In this document: positions 1 through 8,608 of the stretch, piece after piece
Numbering within the stretch: position 1 is the first letter of the stretch
How the letters are laid out: each line of letters opens with the position of its first letter
Source of the DNA: Ferruginibacter sp. HRS2-29
GTDB taxonomy: Bacteria; Bacteroidota; Bacteroidia; Chitinophagales; Chitinophagaceae
NCBI RefSeq assembly: GCF_024343615.1
Contig: NZ_RJUB01000141.1
Location: 1-64,000 of the forward strand
DNA: 64,000 nucleotides
Direction of reading: 5' to 3'
The notes under the pieces: generated by a model
The model's database searches: none
The model's input: only the letters and a program-made list of their open reading frames with translations
Told to the model about the DNA's origin: nothing
Program-made: the position numbers and the translations under genes

Positions 1-1380
1 ATTGAACTTTTTACTAACTGGATTTCGTTTTCTGCGAAGCAGAAAAAATCTGTGTAATCCCCTTCATCCCTATAAAATCTGTGATCCTTTTTCTATCTCA
101 TTAATCTTATCCCTTCTTCTGCCACTTGTTTTTTGATCACGGATTTCAGACTGATCAGGAGATCGCACGGATTATTTTGCTGGCGCAAAATCAAAATGTA
201 GTTTATAAACTAATTGAACTTTTTACTAACTGGATTTCGTTTTCTGCGAAGCAGAAAAAATCTGTGTAATCCCCTTCATCCCTATAAAATCTGTGATCCT
301 TTTTCTATCTCATTAATCTTATCCCTTCTTCTGCCACTTGTTTTTTGATCACGGATTTCAGACTGATCAGGAGATCGCACGGATTATTTTGCTGGCGCAA
401 AATCAAAATGTAGTTTATAAACTAATTGAACTTTTTACTAACTGGATTTCGTTTTCTGCGAAGCAGAAAAAATCTGTGTAATCCCCTTCATCCCTATAAA
501 ATCTGTGATCCTTTTTCTATCTCATTAATCTTATCCCTTCTTCTGCCACTTGTTTTTTGATCACGGATTTCAGACTGATCAGGAGATCGCACGGATTATT
601 TTGCTGGCGCAAAATCAAAATGTAGTTTATAAACTAATTGAACTTTTTACTAACTGGATTTCGTTTTCTGCGAAGCAGAAAAAATCTGTGTAATCCCCTT
701 CATCCCTATAAAATCTGTGATCCTTTTTCTATCTCATTAATCTTATCCCTTCTTCTGCCACTTGTTTTTTGATCACGGATTTCAGACTGATCAGGAGATC
801 GCACGGATTATTTTGCTGGCGCAAAATCAAAATGTAGTTTATAAACTAATTGAACTTTTTACTAACTGGATTTCGTTTTCTGCGAAGCAGAAAAAATCTG
901 TGTAATCCCCTTCATCCCTATAAAATCTGTGATCCTTTTTCTATCTCATTAATCTTATCCCTTCTTCTGCCACTTGTTTTTTGATCACGGATTTCAGACT
1001 GATCAGGAGATCGCACGGATTATTTTGCTGGCGCAAAATCAAAATGTAGTTTATAAACTAATTGAACTTTTTACTAACTGGATTTCGTTTTCTGCGAAGC
1101 AGAAAAAATCTGTGTAATCCCCTTCATCCCTATAAAATCTGTGATCCTTTTTATCGCATTAATATCGTCCCTTCTTCTGCCACTTGTTTTTTGATCACGG
1201 ATTTCAGACTGATCAGGCGATTACACGGATTATTTTGCTGGCGCAAAATGAAAATCCAGTTTATAAGATATCGTCAACGTTTCAAAAACTGCATTTTCGT
1301 TTTTACGAAGTAAAAACAATCTGTGTAATCCCCTAATCAATCTGAAATCTGTGATCCCCTTATCCCCTTATCTCCTCAAT
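1..1380. repeat. Tandem array of a 212-bp structured repeat
   Basis: Five essentially identical 212-bp units start at 1, 213, 425, 637 and 849. A sixth, diverging unit starts at 1061 and fades out just before the helicase stop codon. The array runs off the left edge, so the true copy number is unknown. Each unit holds the right half and then the left half of the inverted-repeat element also seen singly at 9605-9890, 28430-28605 and 34048-34299, so each unit junction restores one full element. Small hairpins TTTTCTGC-gaa-GCAGAAAA and TTTTGC-tggc-GCAAAA recur in every unit. It abuts the 3' end of the minus-strand helicase gene. An 83-aa open frame at 1062-1313 is repeat sequence and not a gene. 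Confidence 0.95.
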
Positions 1381-2716
1381 TACGTCCTTTCTTTTTCTGC
1401 CCCCTTGTTTTGGGTTTACCATATTTTTTCATCATCCTGTCTTTCCGGCTCATCACAAAATTCACCTTGCTGTTCTTCGCCGATTTCGGATGAAATGCCG
1501 GCCCCACATCTTCTTTCTTCGGAAGCTTGATCTGTATTTCCTTCATGTAGACCTTCGGAATTTCGTCTTCTGTAAGCACGGTAGAAATTTCGACTTCGGC
1601 AGGTAATGCTGCTATCGGAATAGCAAAATCCATCAATTCTTCGATGGCTTGCTGCAGCGGCTTTTCTTTTTCTGTAATAAATGTGATGGCAATCCCTTTT
1701 TTCTTCGCACGACCGGTACGGCCGATGCGGTGCATGTAATTTTCAGGAATGTCGGGAGTATCGAAATTGATGACATGGGTTACTTCGGTAATATCGATAC
1801 CGCGGGCCACAATGTCTGTAGCGATGATGAAGCGATAATTTCCTTCCTGGAATTGTTTGACCGTATTGAAACGATGATTCTGTTCCTTATTGCTGTGGAT
1901 CACCCCGGCAGATTCGGGGAATAACGTTTCCAGCTCCGCGAAAAGTTGATCCGCCAGTTTTTTTGTGGCGGCAAAAACCAACACTTTTGTCATCTGCGGA
2001 TCATTTGCCAGCAAGTGTTTCAGCAGGTTTACCTTGGTATGGAAGTTTGGGACTTCATATGCCTGTTGCTCAATATTTTCGAGCGGGGTTCCGGATGGGG
2101 CCGCTTCTATTTTTACGGGATTATTGAAGAATGTGTGAATGAGTTCTTCCACTTCTTCTGTAAGTGTTGCCGAAAACAACAGGTTTTGCCGTTTGGCCGG
2201 GATAAGGTCGAGGATATTTTTCAGCTGTGTGCGAAAACCGAGATTCAGCATTTCATCCACTTCATCGATGATCAGCGTCTTAATATTTTTCAGTTTCAAT
2301 GAGCCGTTCATCGCCAGATCGAATAAACGCCCCGGCGTTGCTACCAGTATGTCCACTTTTCCTTCCACCGAAAGGCGTTGGGTATTGATATTTACGCCCC
2401 CATACACCCCTACCGTCACCACGGTCATATAAGTAGTGAGTTTGTTGACCGTTTCCACCACCTGCGCCACCAGTTCCCGGGTAGGCACCACGATCAAAAT
2501 AGTCGGGGATTTGTCCTTTGTAAATTTCCATTGCCGCAGGCAGGGCAAGAGGTAAGCGATCGTTTTTCCTGTACCGGTCTGCGCTATGCCACACACGTCG
2601 GCCCCGGACATCACCACGGAAAAAGCCTTTTCCTGGATCGTAGTGGGATTTTGATACCCAAGATCGTCGAGTGCATTGAGTAATGGTGTGGAAATATTGA
2701 GATCACGAAAGCTCAT
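1376..2716 (-). CDS. DEAD-box family ATP-dependent RNA helicase
   Basis: A 446-aa superfamily 2 RNA helicase that unwinds RNA duplexes, probably in ribosome assembly or mRNA turnover. The motifs are in order: Q-motif region around residues 26-30, AQTGTGKT at 45-52 (motif I), PTREL at 78-82, TPGR at 127-130, motif II, SAT at 182-184 and HRIGRTGR in the C-terminal RecA domain. Motif II reads DEVD (151-154) instead of DEAD. The tail is basic (KKYGKPKTRGQKKKGRN), as in RhlE/CsdA-type proteins that bind RNA through a charged extension. A TACCTTTG promoter box lies about 20 bp before the ATG. The stop codon touches the 212-bp repeat array. Family is certain; the RhlE versus CsdA subtype is not. Confidence 0.95.
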   Translation of the reverse strand: MSFRDLNISTPLLNALDDLGYQNPTTIQEKAFSVVMSGADVCGIAQTGTGKTIAYLLPCLRQWKFTKDKSPTILIVVPTRELVAQVVETVNKLTTYMTVVTVGVYGGVNINTQRLSVEGKVDILVATPGRLFDLAMNGSLKLKNIKTLIIDEVDEMLNLGFRTQLKNILDLIPAKRQNLLFSATLTEEVEELIHTFFNNPVKIEAAPSGTPLENIEQQAYEVPNFHTKVNLLKHLLANDPQMTKVLVFAATKKLADQLFAELETLFPESAGVIHSNKEQNHRFNTVKQFQEGNYRFIIATDIVARGIDITEVTHVINFDTPDIPENYMHRIGRTGRAKKKGIAITFITEKEKPLQQAIEELMDFAIPIAALPAEVEISTVLTEDEIPKVYMKEIQIKLPKKEDVGPAFHPKSAKNSKVNFVMSRKDRMMKKYGKPKTRGQKKKGRN

Positions 2717-2733
2717 GGTGGAAAGATTTTGGG

Positions 2734-2741
2734 CAAAGGTA
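2734..2741 (-). promoter_or_regulatory. TAnnTTTG -7 box of the helicase gene
   Basis: The minus strand reads TACCTTTG, matching the Bacteroidota -7 consensus TAnnTTTG, 18 bp from the helicase ATG. This implies a very short leader. Confidence 0.55.
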
Positions 2742-2752
2742 AGGAATGGGGG

Positions 2753-2781
2753 CTGGTTACTGGTTACTGGATGCTGGTTAC
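2753..2781. repeat. Heptamer repeat CTGGTTA
   Basis: CTGGTTA occurs at 2753, 2760 and 2774, all in register at multiples of 7 bp. It is one of several 7-bp-period intergenic repeats in the window. Confidence 0.7.
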
Positions 2782-2802
2782 AGCAGAATGCTCAACGGCT
2801 CT

Positions 2803-2880
2803 GTCATTGCCAGGCACGAAGCAATCTCTTCGAGTAGACAAATATGGAAGAGATTGCTTCGTACCTCTTACAGCAATGAC
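2803..2880. repeat. Inverted repeat with GAAGCAATCTCTTC core, copy 1
   Basis: The left arm holds GTCATTGC and CGAAGCAATCTCTTC; the right arm holds the complement, GAAGAGATTGCTTCG and GCAATGAC. A second copy lies at 19627-19700, and both are followed by GTTCTAATG. Similar inverted repeats with the CATTGCGAGGAACGAAGCAATCTC sequence are known from many bacterial genomes. This copy sits between the helicase start and the 3' end of the next gene. Confidence 0.85.
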
Positions 2881-2884
2881 CGTT

Positions 2885-3427
2885 CTAATGGAAATCCCGG
2901 CCTGCAACTAAACTCCTCCAGTCATCCTCCAATATTCCCATTTCAATCATGCTCCAGAATTCGCCTTCGTATAACAATACATCGCGTTGCAATCCTTCCT
3001 GTTGCATACCTGCTTTTTCATAACATTTTACAGCAGCGATATTATCACTGTAAACGCCGAGCCCGATACGGTGGAGCCCGAGTTCTTCAAAACCTATACG
3101 GATGGCTTCTTTCATCATGGCGATGCAATAACCTTTTCCTTTTTCGCTTACAAACACACGGCTGATCCTTGCCGAGCGGTTCTTCCAGCTGAGCCCACCG
3201 ATAGAGATATGCCCCACCACATTCCCGGTTTTTTCCTCCACAGCACGATAAACGAACGCATCGGAAACGCCTTTGATATTCGTGTCATCGATATACCATT
3301 CCAGGCTTCTTTGTGTAAGGGGATAGGAGAACAGCGAACCGGCCCAATTCATCAGCAACCGCTCATTGTTGATCCATCCGATTAATTGTGTAAAATCCTC
3401 TTCGCTGAATTTTTCTAGTCTGATCAT
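2885..3427 (-). CDS. GNAT-family N-acetyltransferase (RimJ/RimL-like)
   Basis: A 180-aa single-domain GNAT acetyltransferase that would transfer acetyl from acetyl-CoA to an amine. The GNAT core is visible: GNVVGHISIGGL (strand 4), then the acetyl-CoA loop region RVFVSEKGKGYCIAMMKEA, then LGLHRIGLGVYSDNIAAVKCYEKAGM, the classic C-terminal half with N-x-x-A-V-K-C-Y-E-K. This layout is typical of the RimJ/RimL subgroup, whose substrates range from ribosomal protein termini to small molecules. The substrate cannot be read from sequence. It lies alone between an inverted repeat and a divergent gene. Confidence 0.9.
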   Translation of the reverse strand: MIRLEKFSEEDFTQLIGWINNERLLMNWAGSLFSYPLTQRSLEWYIDDTNIKGVSDAFVYRAVEEKTGNVVGHISIGGLSWKNRSARISRVFVSEKGKGYCIAMMKEAIRIGFEELGLHRIGLGVYSDNIAAVKCYEKAGMQQEGLQRDVLLYEGEFWSMIEMGILEDDWRSLVAGRDFH

Positions 3428-3523
3428 GCCCGTCAGGTAAATTTTTATGCGAAAGTAAACTTTAATTAGAATGAATAATTGATAATGAATAATTAATAAT
3501 TATTTCCAGGACAGGCTGATATT

Positions 3524-3531
3524 TATCTTTG
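3524..3531 (+). promoter_or_regulatory. TATCTTTG -7 box of the DUF1543 gene
   Basis: TATCTTTG fits TAnnTTTG and lies 41 bp before the ATG at 3573. The start codon is preceded by an A/T-rich leader with no Shine-Dalgarno. Confidence 0.5.
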
Positions 3532-3572
3532 GCACTCTATTTAATACAGTACCTTTTTTTAAATGCTTTTTT

Positions 3573-4154
3573 ATGAAATTATTTATGCTCCTGTTGGGTT
3601 GCAGGGTGAAAGGACGTTTTACAGAGCAACATGATATCTTCTTCGGTATTGCAAAAAACCTGAAAGAGCTCATACCGTATATGATCGATCATTGGCCGGA
3701 AGCGAAAGGAAAAATTCATATAGATGCCTGGCGGGAAGTAAATTGTGCGAACGGTTTTCTTGTAAAAGTCATAGAAAAAACACAGGATATGAAACTACCG
3801 GAAAATGAAATGAGCCTGTTTTTTATAAACCTTGGAGGTTACAGGGCAGGAGAATTTGACGAGTTTCATTACAAAATGATCATTGCCGAAAAAGATACCA
3901 GGGCTGCCCGGCGGCAGGCGATGAAACACGTTTTTTTTAAACACAATACCCTCCCCAAAAGCGATCTTCATTACAAAGCCGTTGCGCATGTGGATGATAA
4001 ATACGGTTTAGACGTGGATGACCTGTATAATATCAGGGATATCCTTCCTTTGGAAATGAAAAGCAGGTATGCGTTGCAGTTAGTACCTACCGCAGATGTT
4101 ATTGAAGACCCTGTTCATCTCGGATATTTGAAGTTTACGGATCTTTCGGCTTAA
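3573..4154 (+). CDS. DUF1543 domain-containing protein
   Basis: A 193-aa soluble protein resembling the DUF1543 family. Family-like features are the start MKLFMLLLGCRVKGRFTEQHD, the early stretch with FGIAKNLKELIPYM, and an internal repeat of the same fold (LFFINLGGYRAGEFDEFHYKMII, then HYKAVAHVDDKYGLDVDDLYNIRDIL). No catalytic residues are known for the family and no signal peptide or membrane segment is present. Neighbours are unrelated, so context gives no function. A gap of over 1.2 kb follows. Confidence 0.8.
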   Translation: MKLFMLLLGCRVKGRFTEQHDIFFGIAKNLKELIPYMIDHWPEAKGKIHIDAWREVNCANGFLVKVIEKTQDMKLPENEMSLFFINLGGYRAGEFDEFHYKMIIAEKDTRAARRQAMKHVFFKHNTLPKSDLHYKAVAHVDDKYGLDVDDLYNIRDILPLEMKSRYALQLVPTADVIEDPVHLGYLKFTDLSA

Positions 4155-5415
4155 CTATGTAATATGTTGTACTATCAGATTTTTTAATGGATTAAAAAAA
4201 ATCGAAAATCCGCAGTTAAGTCTTTAGTCCATAGTGACGTTTTATCTTCAGAAATTCTTTATTACTCCACGCCCGTTGGGGCGATTGTTTGCGCTCCCCA
4301 CAGTACTGTGCGGGACTGTATTCGCCGGTTTTGTCCCGGATAATGCTACGCATCCGGCACAAATTTCGCCTGCGGCGAAACCCCGGCAAATGAGGCCGTT
4401 CTGCAAACATTGATGGTTCACACGAAGGGAAAATACATTCGCAAGATTAAAATTGATATCGCACATTTCTAAGAGCGGTTAATTAAATTAAATATCCATT
4501 CATGTTAAAGGATCCGTAAAGCCAACCGTTCATTAAATAAACCTCCCCGTTCATTGTTATCATACCAGCTGTTTGATTGAATTGCCGCAATTTCGCCTCG
4601 GAAAAAACACTGCATTTATCTATACATCCTACGTAACTGAAGTGTAGAATAAATGTGCACCCGGCAATTGAAAAGTGGAAAACTATCTTTTCCTCTGTAA
4701 CGTCTCATCAGTGTGTGGCCGGAGATGTTATGGGGAAAGGATTTTTGTTTCAGGCCTTCGACAACGGTTGTCTCATCCTGAATACACTTTACACCGTATT
4801 ATAATTACTTATAAACTTACCTGCTTTCACCTTTCACTATTCACCATTCACTATTCACCATTCACCATTCACCATTCACCATTCACCATTCACCATTCAC
4901 CATTCACCTTTCACCTTTCACCCAGTCACCGCGTTACGTGCATCGGGGAAATGCATTTCGGCGCCGATGGAAAGATATTGCCGGTAAAACTGACGAATGA
5001 AGGTGTACACTTACAAAAACCTGGACACCAGATAATATAACCATTTAGCCTACAATCTCTTATTACTTTTAAACAACATATCCGCTGCACCTATGTTATT
5101 TGCTTTACACACATACTGTTTATAACATCTGATCCGAAAAAATCAAAAAAGTGAGTTTTTGCTGTATATTAGCGCAACGATCCCGGATGGCCGGTATAAC
5201 ATTTTTCTCTACCCTAATTCTACCATACTCCATAAAAGACAGGCCTGGCCTGCCCCGTAAAAATTTATTTTAAAACAAGAGAGAACTGTTAGCGATCGGT
5301 GTCAGATCACAGGCGATAAATTGCCCGGATACTAAAAATGAATTTTATTAACATTTTGACAATCAGGCAAAGTTGTTGCAAGTGGTTGTGCTGAATTTAA
5401 TTAAAAGATTTTGCG
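4155..5415. other. 1.26-kb intergenic region without a convincing gene
   Basis: No open frame here looks real. A perfect hairpin TTTCGCC-tgc-GGCGAAA lies at 4364-4380. Two overlapping minus-strand frames of 64-72 codons (4216-4466) cover moderately GC-rich sequence and could be the decayed end of a gene; nothing in them is recognisable. A 7-bp microsatellite fills 4826-4921. The last 250 bp lead into the response regulator and include the palindrome CAGGCCTGGCCTG near 5241. Confidence 0.6.
4826..4921. repeat. Heptamer microsatellite TTCACCA
   Basis: About 13 tandem copies of a 7-bp unit (TTCACCA with TTCACTA and TTCACCT variants). A forward open frame at 4675-5040 reads through it but is low-complexity (repeated H-S-P-F-T) and is not accepted as a gene. 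Confidence 0.9.
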
Positions 5416-5802
5416 ATGAAAAAAGTTTTAGCCAAAAAATTAAACCTGCTGGTGGTAGATGACGATGATGATATGCTGGTGCTCTTTTATATGGCCATGA
5501 GGGCAAAAGGTTACGATGTAGAAGTAAGTCGCAATGCCGAAACATTCTGGGAAGACCTTTTTTACACACATCCCGATGTGATCATACTGGATGTGCATAT
5601 GCCCGGCATTGACGGGCGGGTACTCTGCAGGCGCTTGAAAGAACATGAGTATACCGCACAGATCCCGGTCATACTCTTATCCGCTAATGCCGACCTCGAA
5701 CACATCGCCAGCGAAACAGGCGCCAACGGTTATATCAAAAAACCGTTCACTCCCGAAAAAGTGATGCAGGAAGTTGACCGCATCATGGGAAAGGCCGCCT
5801 GA
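5416..5802 (+). CDS. Receiver-only response regulator (CheY-like)
   Basis: A 128-aa stand-alone REC domain. Acidic residues VVDDDDDM lie at 13-20, the phospho-acceptor is Asp59 in ILDVHMPG, the Ser/Thr switch is in VILLSAN, and the conserved Lys is in YIKKPFTP near residue 114. There is no output domain, so it probably relays phosphate to a partner or works by protein contact. No histidine kinase is adjacent. A strong hairpin terminator follows. A second orphan receiver of the same type is at 28041-28412. Confidence 0.93.
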   Translation: MKKVLAKKLNLLVVDDDDDMLVLFYMAMRAKGYDVEVSRNAETFWEDLFYTHPDVIILDVHMPGIDGRVLCRRLKEHEYTAQIPVILLSANADLEHIASETGANGYIKKPFTPEKVMQEVDRIMGKAA

Positions 5803-5846
5803 AAAATAAATGATCATCTGTACTGATCGTTATAAATAATAAAGTA

Positions 5847-5871
5847 CGCTGCCAATATTTGGCAGCGCTTT
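5847..5871 (+). terminator. Rho-independent terminator after the response regulator
   Basis: CGCTGCCAA-tat-TTGGCAGCG is a perfect 9-bp stem with a 3-nt loop, followed by CTTTT. Confidence 0.85.
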
Positions 5872-5923
5872 TGTATGAATGCAGGTACGGCCAATATCAG
5901 CTGCAACCATTTAAAACAACATT

Positions 5924-6193
5924 ATGGAAAATAAAAAGACTGACGAAAGCGTAAAAACAGGCTTAGAGGTTGAAGCAGTAAAAGTTGAGGACATCAATAC
6001 AGAAAAAGACCCGGATGAACTGGTGCATGAAAAAGAAGATGAATTACCCGATACCGTTTCTACGGAACAGGATATGGATGATCTTGTGCACACACATGCA
6101 ACAGATGCACCGGTGAATGAACTGGAGGAAAAAGATATTGACGACCTGATGCACCAGGCTCCGAATGATAACATTGAAGAAGATCAGCGCTGA
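5924..6193 (+). CDS. Small, highly acidic protein with DDLVH repeats
   Basis: An 89-aa protein dominated by Asp and Glu, with no Cys, no membrane segment and no signal peptide. A short motif recurs three times: PDELVH, MDDLVH and IDDLMH, each followed by a spacer rich in Glu/Pro/Thr. The composition suggests an intrinsically disordered chain. It has its own ATG after an A-rich leader and lies just upstream of the broken DUF6526 gene on the same strand. I do not recognise a family. Confidence 0.6.
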   Translation: MENKKTDESVKTGLEVEAVKVEDINTEKDPDELVHEKEDELPDTVSTEQDMDDLVHTHATDAPVNELEEKDIDDLMHQAPNDNIEEDQR

Positions 6194-6208
6194 ATTTAAA
6201 TTTATTTT

Positions 6209-6647
6209 ATGGCTCAACAGCAATATAAAAATCATATCCGCTGGTATCCTGCGCATCATTTTGTTTTTTATCCATTGGTAACCCTGCTTTTTTTCGCGGG
6301 GATATTACGGATATAATCAACAATTGAATATTAACTGGCTATGGCTGATCATTTCAGCCATAGCTGTTTTTTTAGGATGGTCGTCGTTCATGATGCGGCA
6401 GCATTATGCATTGATCTGCCAGAACAGGATCGTACGGCTGGAAATGCGTTTCAGGTATTTTTCACTTACGGGAAAACGTCTGGAAACAGTAGAACGGGAA
6501 TTGACTTTCGGCCAGATAGCGGCATTACGGTTTGCATCTGATGAAGAATTGCCCGGATTGCTGGATAAAACACTCCGGGAAAAACTTTCGCCGGATGCAA
6601 TCAAAAGATCGATCCGCAATTGGCTACCGGATGACATGAGGGTTTGA
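6209..6647 (+). pseudogene. DUF6526 family membrane protein, frameshifted
   Basis: From ATG at 6209 the frame gives MAQQQYKNHIRWYPAHHF and a first membrane segment ending GILRI, then TAA at 6314. The +1 frame, open from 6282 to 6647, continues with NQQLNINWLWLIISAIAVFL (second membrane segment), RNRIVRLEMRFRYF-like text and the C-terminal IKRSIRNWLPDDMRV. Together they rebuild a protein of about 145 residues with the DUF6526 layout: two membrane helices, then a soluble tail with ALRFASDEELPGL. A run of seven T at 6288-6294 lies where the frames switch. This is either a real disruption or an assembly error. The tail is convergent with nnrD. Confidence 0.75.
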
Positions 6648-7487
6648 TCAATACTTTTTAAGCACCATCTTGAATGCATGCCCGATCTCCGCGATCACAT
6701 CTCTCGCCAGCATACTCTCCATACTCTGATGGTTCAAAGCGATGTCTGCAGCCAGGCCGTGCAGATATACCCCGATCTTCGCGGCATCAAAAGGTTGGTA
6801 TCCCTGTGCCAGTAACGCAGTGATCATTCCGCTTAAAATATCACCCGAGCCACCTTTGGCAAGCCCGGCATTACCCGTGGTATTCAGGTAAGCGTTACCG
6901 TTATGAGCGATCAATGTCTGGTGGCCTTTCAACACGATCACCCAGGGATGCTCCGCGGATAACCGGATCGCTTTTTCCATACGTTCTTCCGACGACATGG
7001 ATCCGCCAAACAACCGGTCAAATTCTTTAGGGTGCGGGGTGATGACTGTATTGAATGGAACGGATTGCCAGATGTCTTTGTTGGCAGCTAAAAGATTCAA
7101 TGCATCCGCATCGAGTAACAAAGGCCTGTTGAAATTTTTTAAATAATAGTGAAGCAATTCCAATGAACCATTGCCGGTACCCAATGCAGGCCCGATACCC
7201 GCTGCGGAAAAAACTTCCAGGTCAAGCTGTTCATCATCCCGAAAGACCAGCATTGCTTCGGGCACGGCTGTCTGCAAAATACCTCTTTCTGTTTCGGGAA
7301 CGTTCACTGTAAGCAGTCCGGTCCCGGCACGCAGACAGGCTTCCGCACATAACACTGCGGCCCCCATCCTGCCCTTGTTTCCGGCTACCAGCAAGGCATG
7401 CCCGTACGTTCCCTTATGCGAATCAGCAGCTCTCGGCTTGATCAGGGAAGTAATGATCTCTGGTGAAAGTAAAACAGGATGGTCCAT
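6648..7487 (-). CDS. nnrD: ADP-dependent NAD(P)H-hydrate dehydratase
   Basis: A 279-aa ribokinase-like enzyme that repairs NAD(P)HX, the damaged hydrated cofactor, using ADP. It has the family marks: KGTYGHALLVAGNKGRMGAA near the N terminus, DADALNLLA, TPHPKEFDRL, VLKGHQTLI and GNAGLAKGGSGDILSGMI, the nucleotide-binding and catalytic loop with GSGD around residues 215-220. It lacks the N-terminal epimerase (NnrE) half found in fused versions, so epimerase activity must come from elsewhere. Stop codons of this gene and the DUF6526 remnant are adjacent. Confidence 0.93.
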   Translation of the reverse strand: MDHPVLLSPEIITSLIKPRAADSHKGTYGHALLVAGNKGRMGAAVLCAEACLRAGTGLLTVNVPETERGILQTAVPEAMLVFRDDEQLDLEVFSAAGIGPALGTGNGSLELLHYYLKNFNRPLLLDADALNLLAANKDIWQSVPFNTVITPHPKEFDRLFGGSMSSEERMEKAIRLSAEHPWVIVLKGHQTLIAHNGNAYLNTTGNAGLAKGGSGDILSGMITALLAQGYQPFDAAKIGVYLHGLAADIALNHQSMESMLARDVIAEIGHAFKMVLKKY

Positions 7488-7664
7488 TTTTTTGTTTTTA
7501 GATCGTTTCCGGAGCCTGTATTATTCATTTCAGAAACAAAAAGGAAAGTTATTCATAATATCCCGTACAATTCCACTGTTCATTTATTTGCAACCTGCCT
7601 GGCAAGCGACACCAGCTGCCAGTACGGTGGAAAATATTGATGGGTTTTGATGAAACCGTCTATT

Positions 7665-7775
7665 TCAGCTGCTGCCTCTTTCCGCAAAGTCGCCGGATTT
7701 ATTACTGTCGGGAATCAGCAACAAAAGATAAACTGCCGCCAATACCAGCACAAAATATTTCAGGAATTTTTTCAT
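7665..7775 (-). CDS. Possible 36-aa single-pass membrane peptide
   Basis: A short minus-strand frame starts MKKFLKYFVLVLAAVYLLLL, a basic start followed by a hydrophobic helix, and ends with a polar tail (IPDSNKSGDFAERGSS). It sits alone in the 345-bp gap between nnrD and a lipoprotein gene. It is the only gene-like content there. No family is recognised, and a chance frame is possible. Confidence 0.4.
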   Translation of the reverse strand: MKKFLKYFVLVLAAVYLLLLIPDSNKSGDFAERGSS

Positions 7776-7832
7776 GCCGGCAAGGTAATGATAAACTTAT
7801 ATTTTAGTTATATTTAAGTATAAACAGAAAAC

Positions 7833-8486
7833 ATGAAAAACAGCCTGCCCGTCATTTTAATCATCATCCTTTTGCATTCCTGCAACGATAATAAAACCAG
7901 AGAGAATAAAAATGTCACCGCTCCTGTTACAAAAGATAGCGTTGGCGCAAAACCTTCACCGGCAGATAGTTTGAAAACAGCCCCCGTTTCCATAACGGAA
8001 ACCACGAAAGCTATCCTTACCCTTCTTCAAAACAAGGATCACAAAAGTTTTTCTTCTTATATCCATCCCGTAGAGGGCATCCGGTTTTCCCCTTATGCCT
8101 GCATCGATACGGCTACCGATCATCATTTCAGTGCAACGGAATTTTCTTCACTGCTGGCGCAAAAAAATAAAAAGCTGATCTGGGGAAGTTATGATGGCAG
8201 CGGCGATGACATAAAACTGACAGTGGACGGTTATTTCCAGAGGTTCGTATATGATGCCGACTTTTTAAATGCGGAAAAAACATCGCTCAATAAAATGATC
8301 GGTGGCGGCAATTCACTCAACAATCTTCCTAAAATTTATCCCGATCACGAATTTACAGAAAGCTATTTTTCAGGATTTGATAAAAAGCTGGGAGGGATGG
8401 ATTGGGTAGTCTTGCGGCTGGTGTACAAACGATATGAGGGCAAACCATATCTTGTAGGGGTTGTGCATGATCAATGGACGATATAG
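7833..8486 (+). CDS. Putative lipoprotein of unknown function
   Basis: A 217-aa protein with a lipoprotein signal: basic start, hydrophobic stretch PVILIIILLH and lipobox LHSC with Cys16. The following 40 residues are polar and low in complexity. The mature domain includes ILTLLQNKDHKSFSSYIHPVEGIRFSPYA, which resembles a small SnoaL/NTF2-like or stress-sensor fold, but I cannot name a family. It is probably anchored in the inner or outer membrane and faces the periplasm. Confidence 0.75.
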   Translation: MKNSLPVILIIILLHSCNDNKTRENKNVTAPVTKDSVGAKPSPADSLKTAPVSITETTKAILTLLQNKDHKSFSSYIHPVEGIRFSPYACIDTATDHHFSATEFSSLLAQKNKKLIWGSYDGSGDDIKLTVDGYFQRFVYDADFLNAEKTSLNKMIGGGNSLNNLPKIYPDHEFTESYFSGFDKKLGGMDWVVLRLVYKRYEGKPYLVGVVHDQWTI

Positions 8487-8574
8487 ATTTTCCGCAGATG
8501 TTGGCTGATGAATACACGCAGATTTTTGCAGATCAACAAGCCCCGATTGGTGAATAAAATAAGATAATTTAACT

Positions 8575-8604
8575 GATACATCGAAATAATTCGATGTATC
8601 TTTG
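8575..8604 (+). promoter_or_regulatory. Palindromic operator overlapping a -7 box
   Basis: An exact inverted repeat, arms GATACATCGAA and TTCGATGTATC with a 4-bp centre (8575-8600), overlaps the -7 box TATCTTTG (8597-8604). The ATG at 8609 lies only 4 bp further, so the transcript would be leaderless or nearly so. The placement is that of a repressor site. The dyad resembles sites of small winged-helix repressors such as the ArsR family, but no regulator gene is adjacent. Confidence 0.6.
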
Positions 8605-8608
8605 CGCC

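Noticed and set aside
1062-1313. 83-codon open frame in the repeat array
   Set aside because: It consists of repeat sequence only and has no gene-like composition.
1-1380. CRISPR-like array
   Set aside because: The whole 212-bp unit repeats with no unique spacers, and no cas gene is near.
4675-5040. 121-codon open frame
   Set aside because: It runs through the TTCACCA microsatellite, giving low-complexity peptide text.
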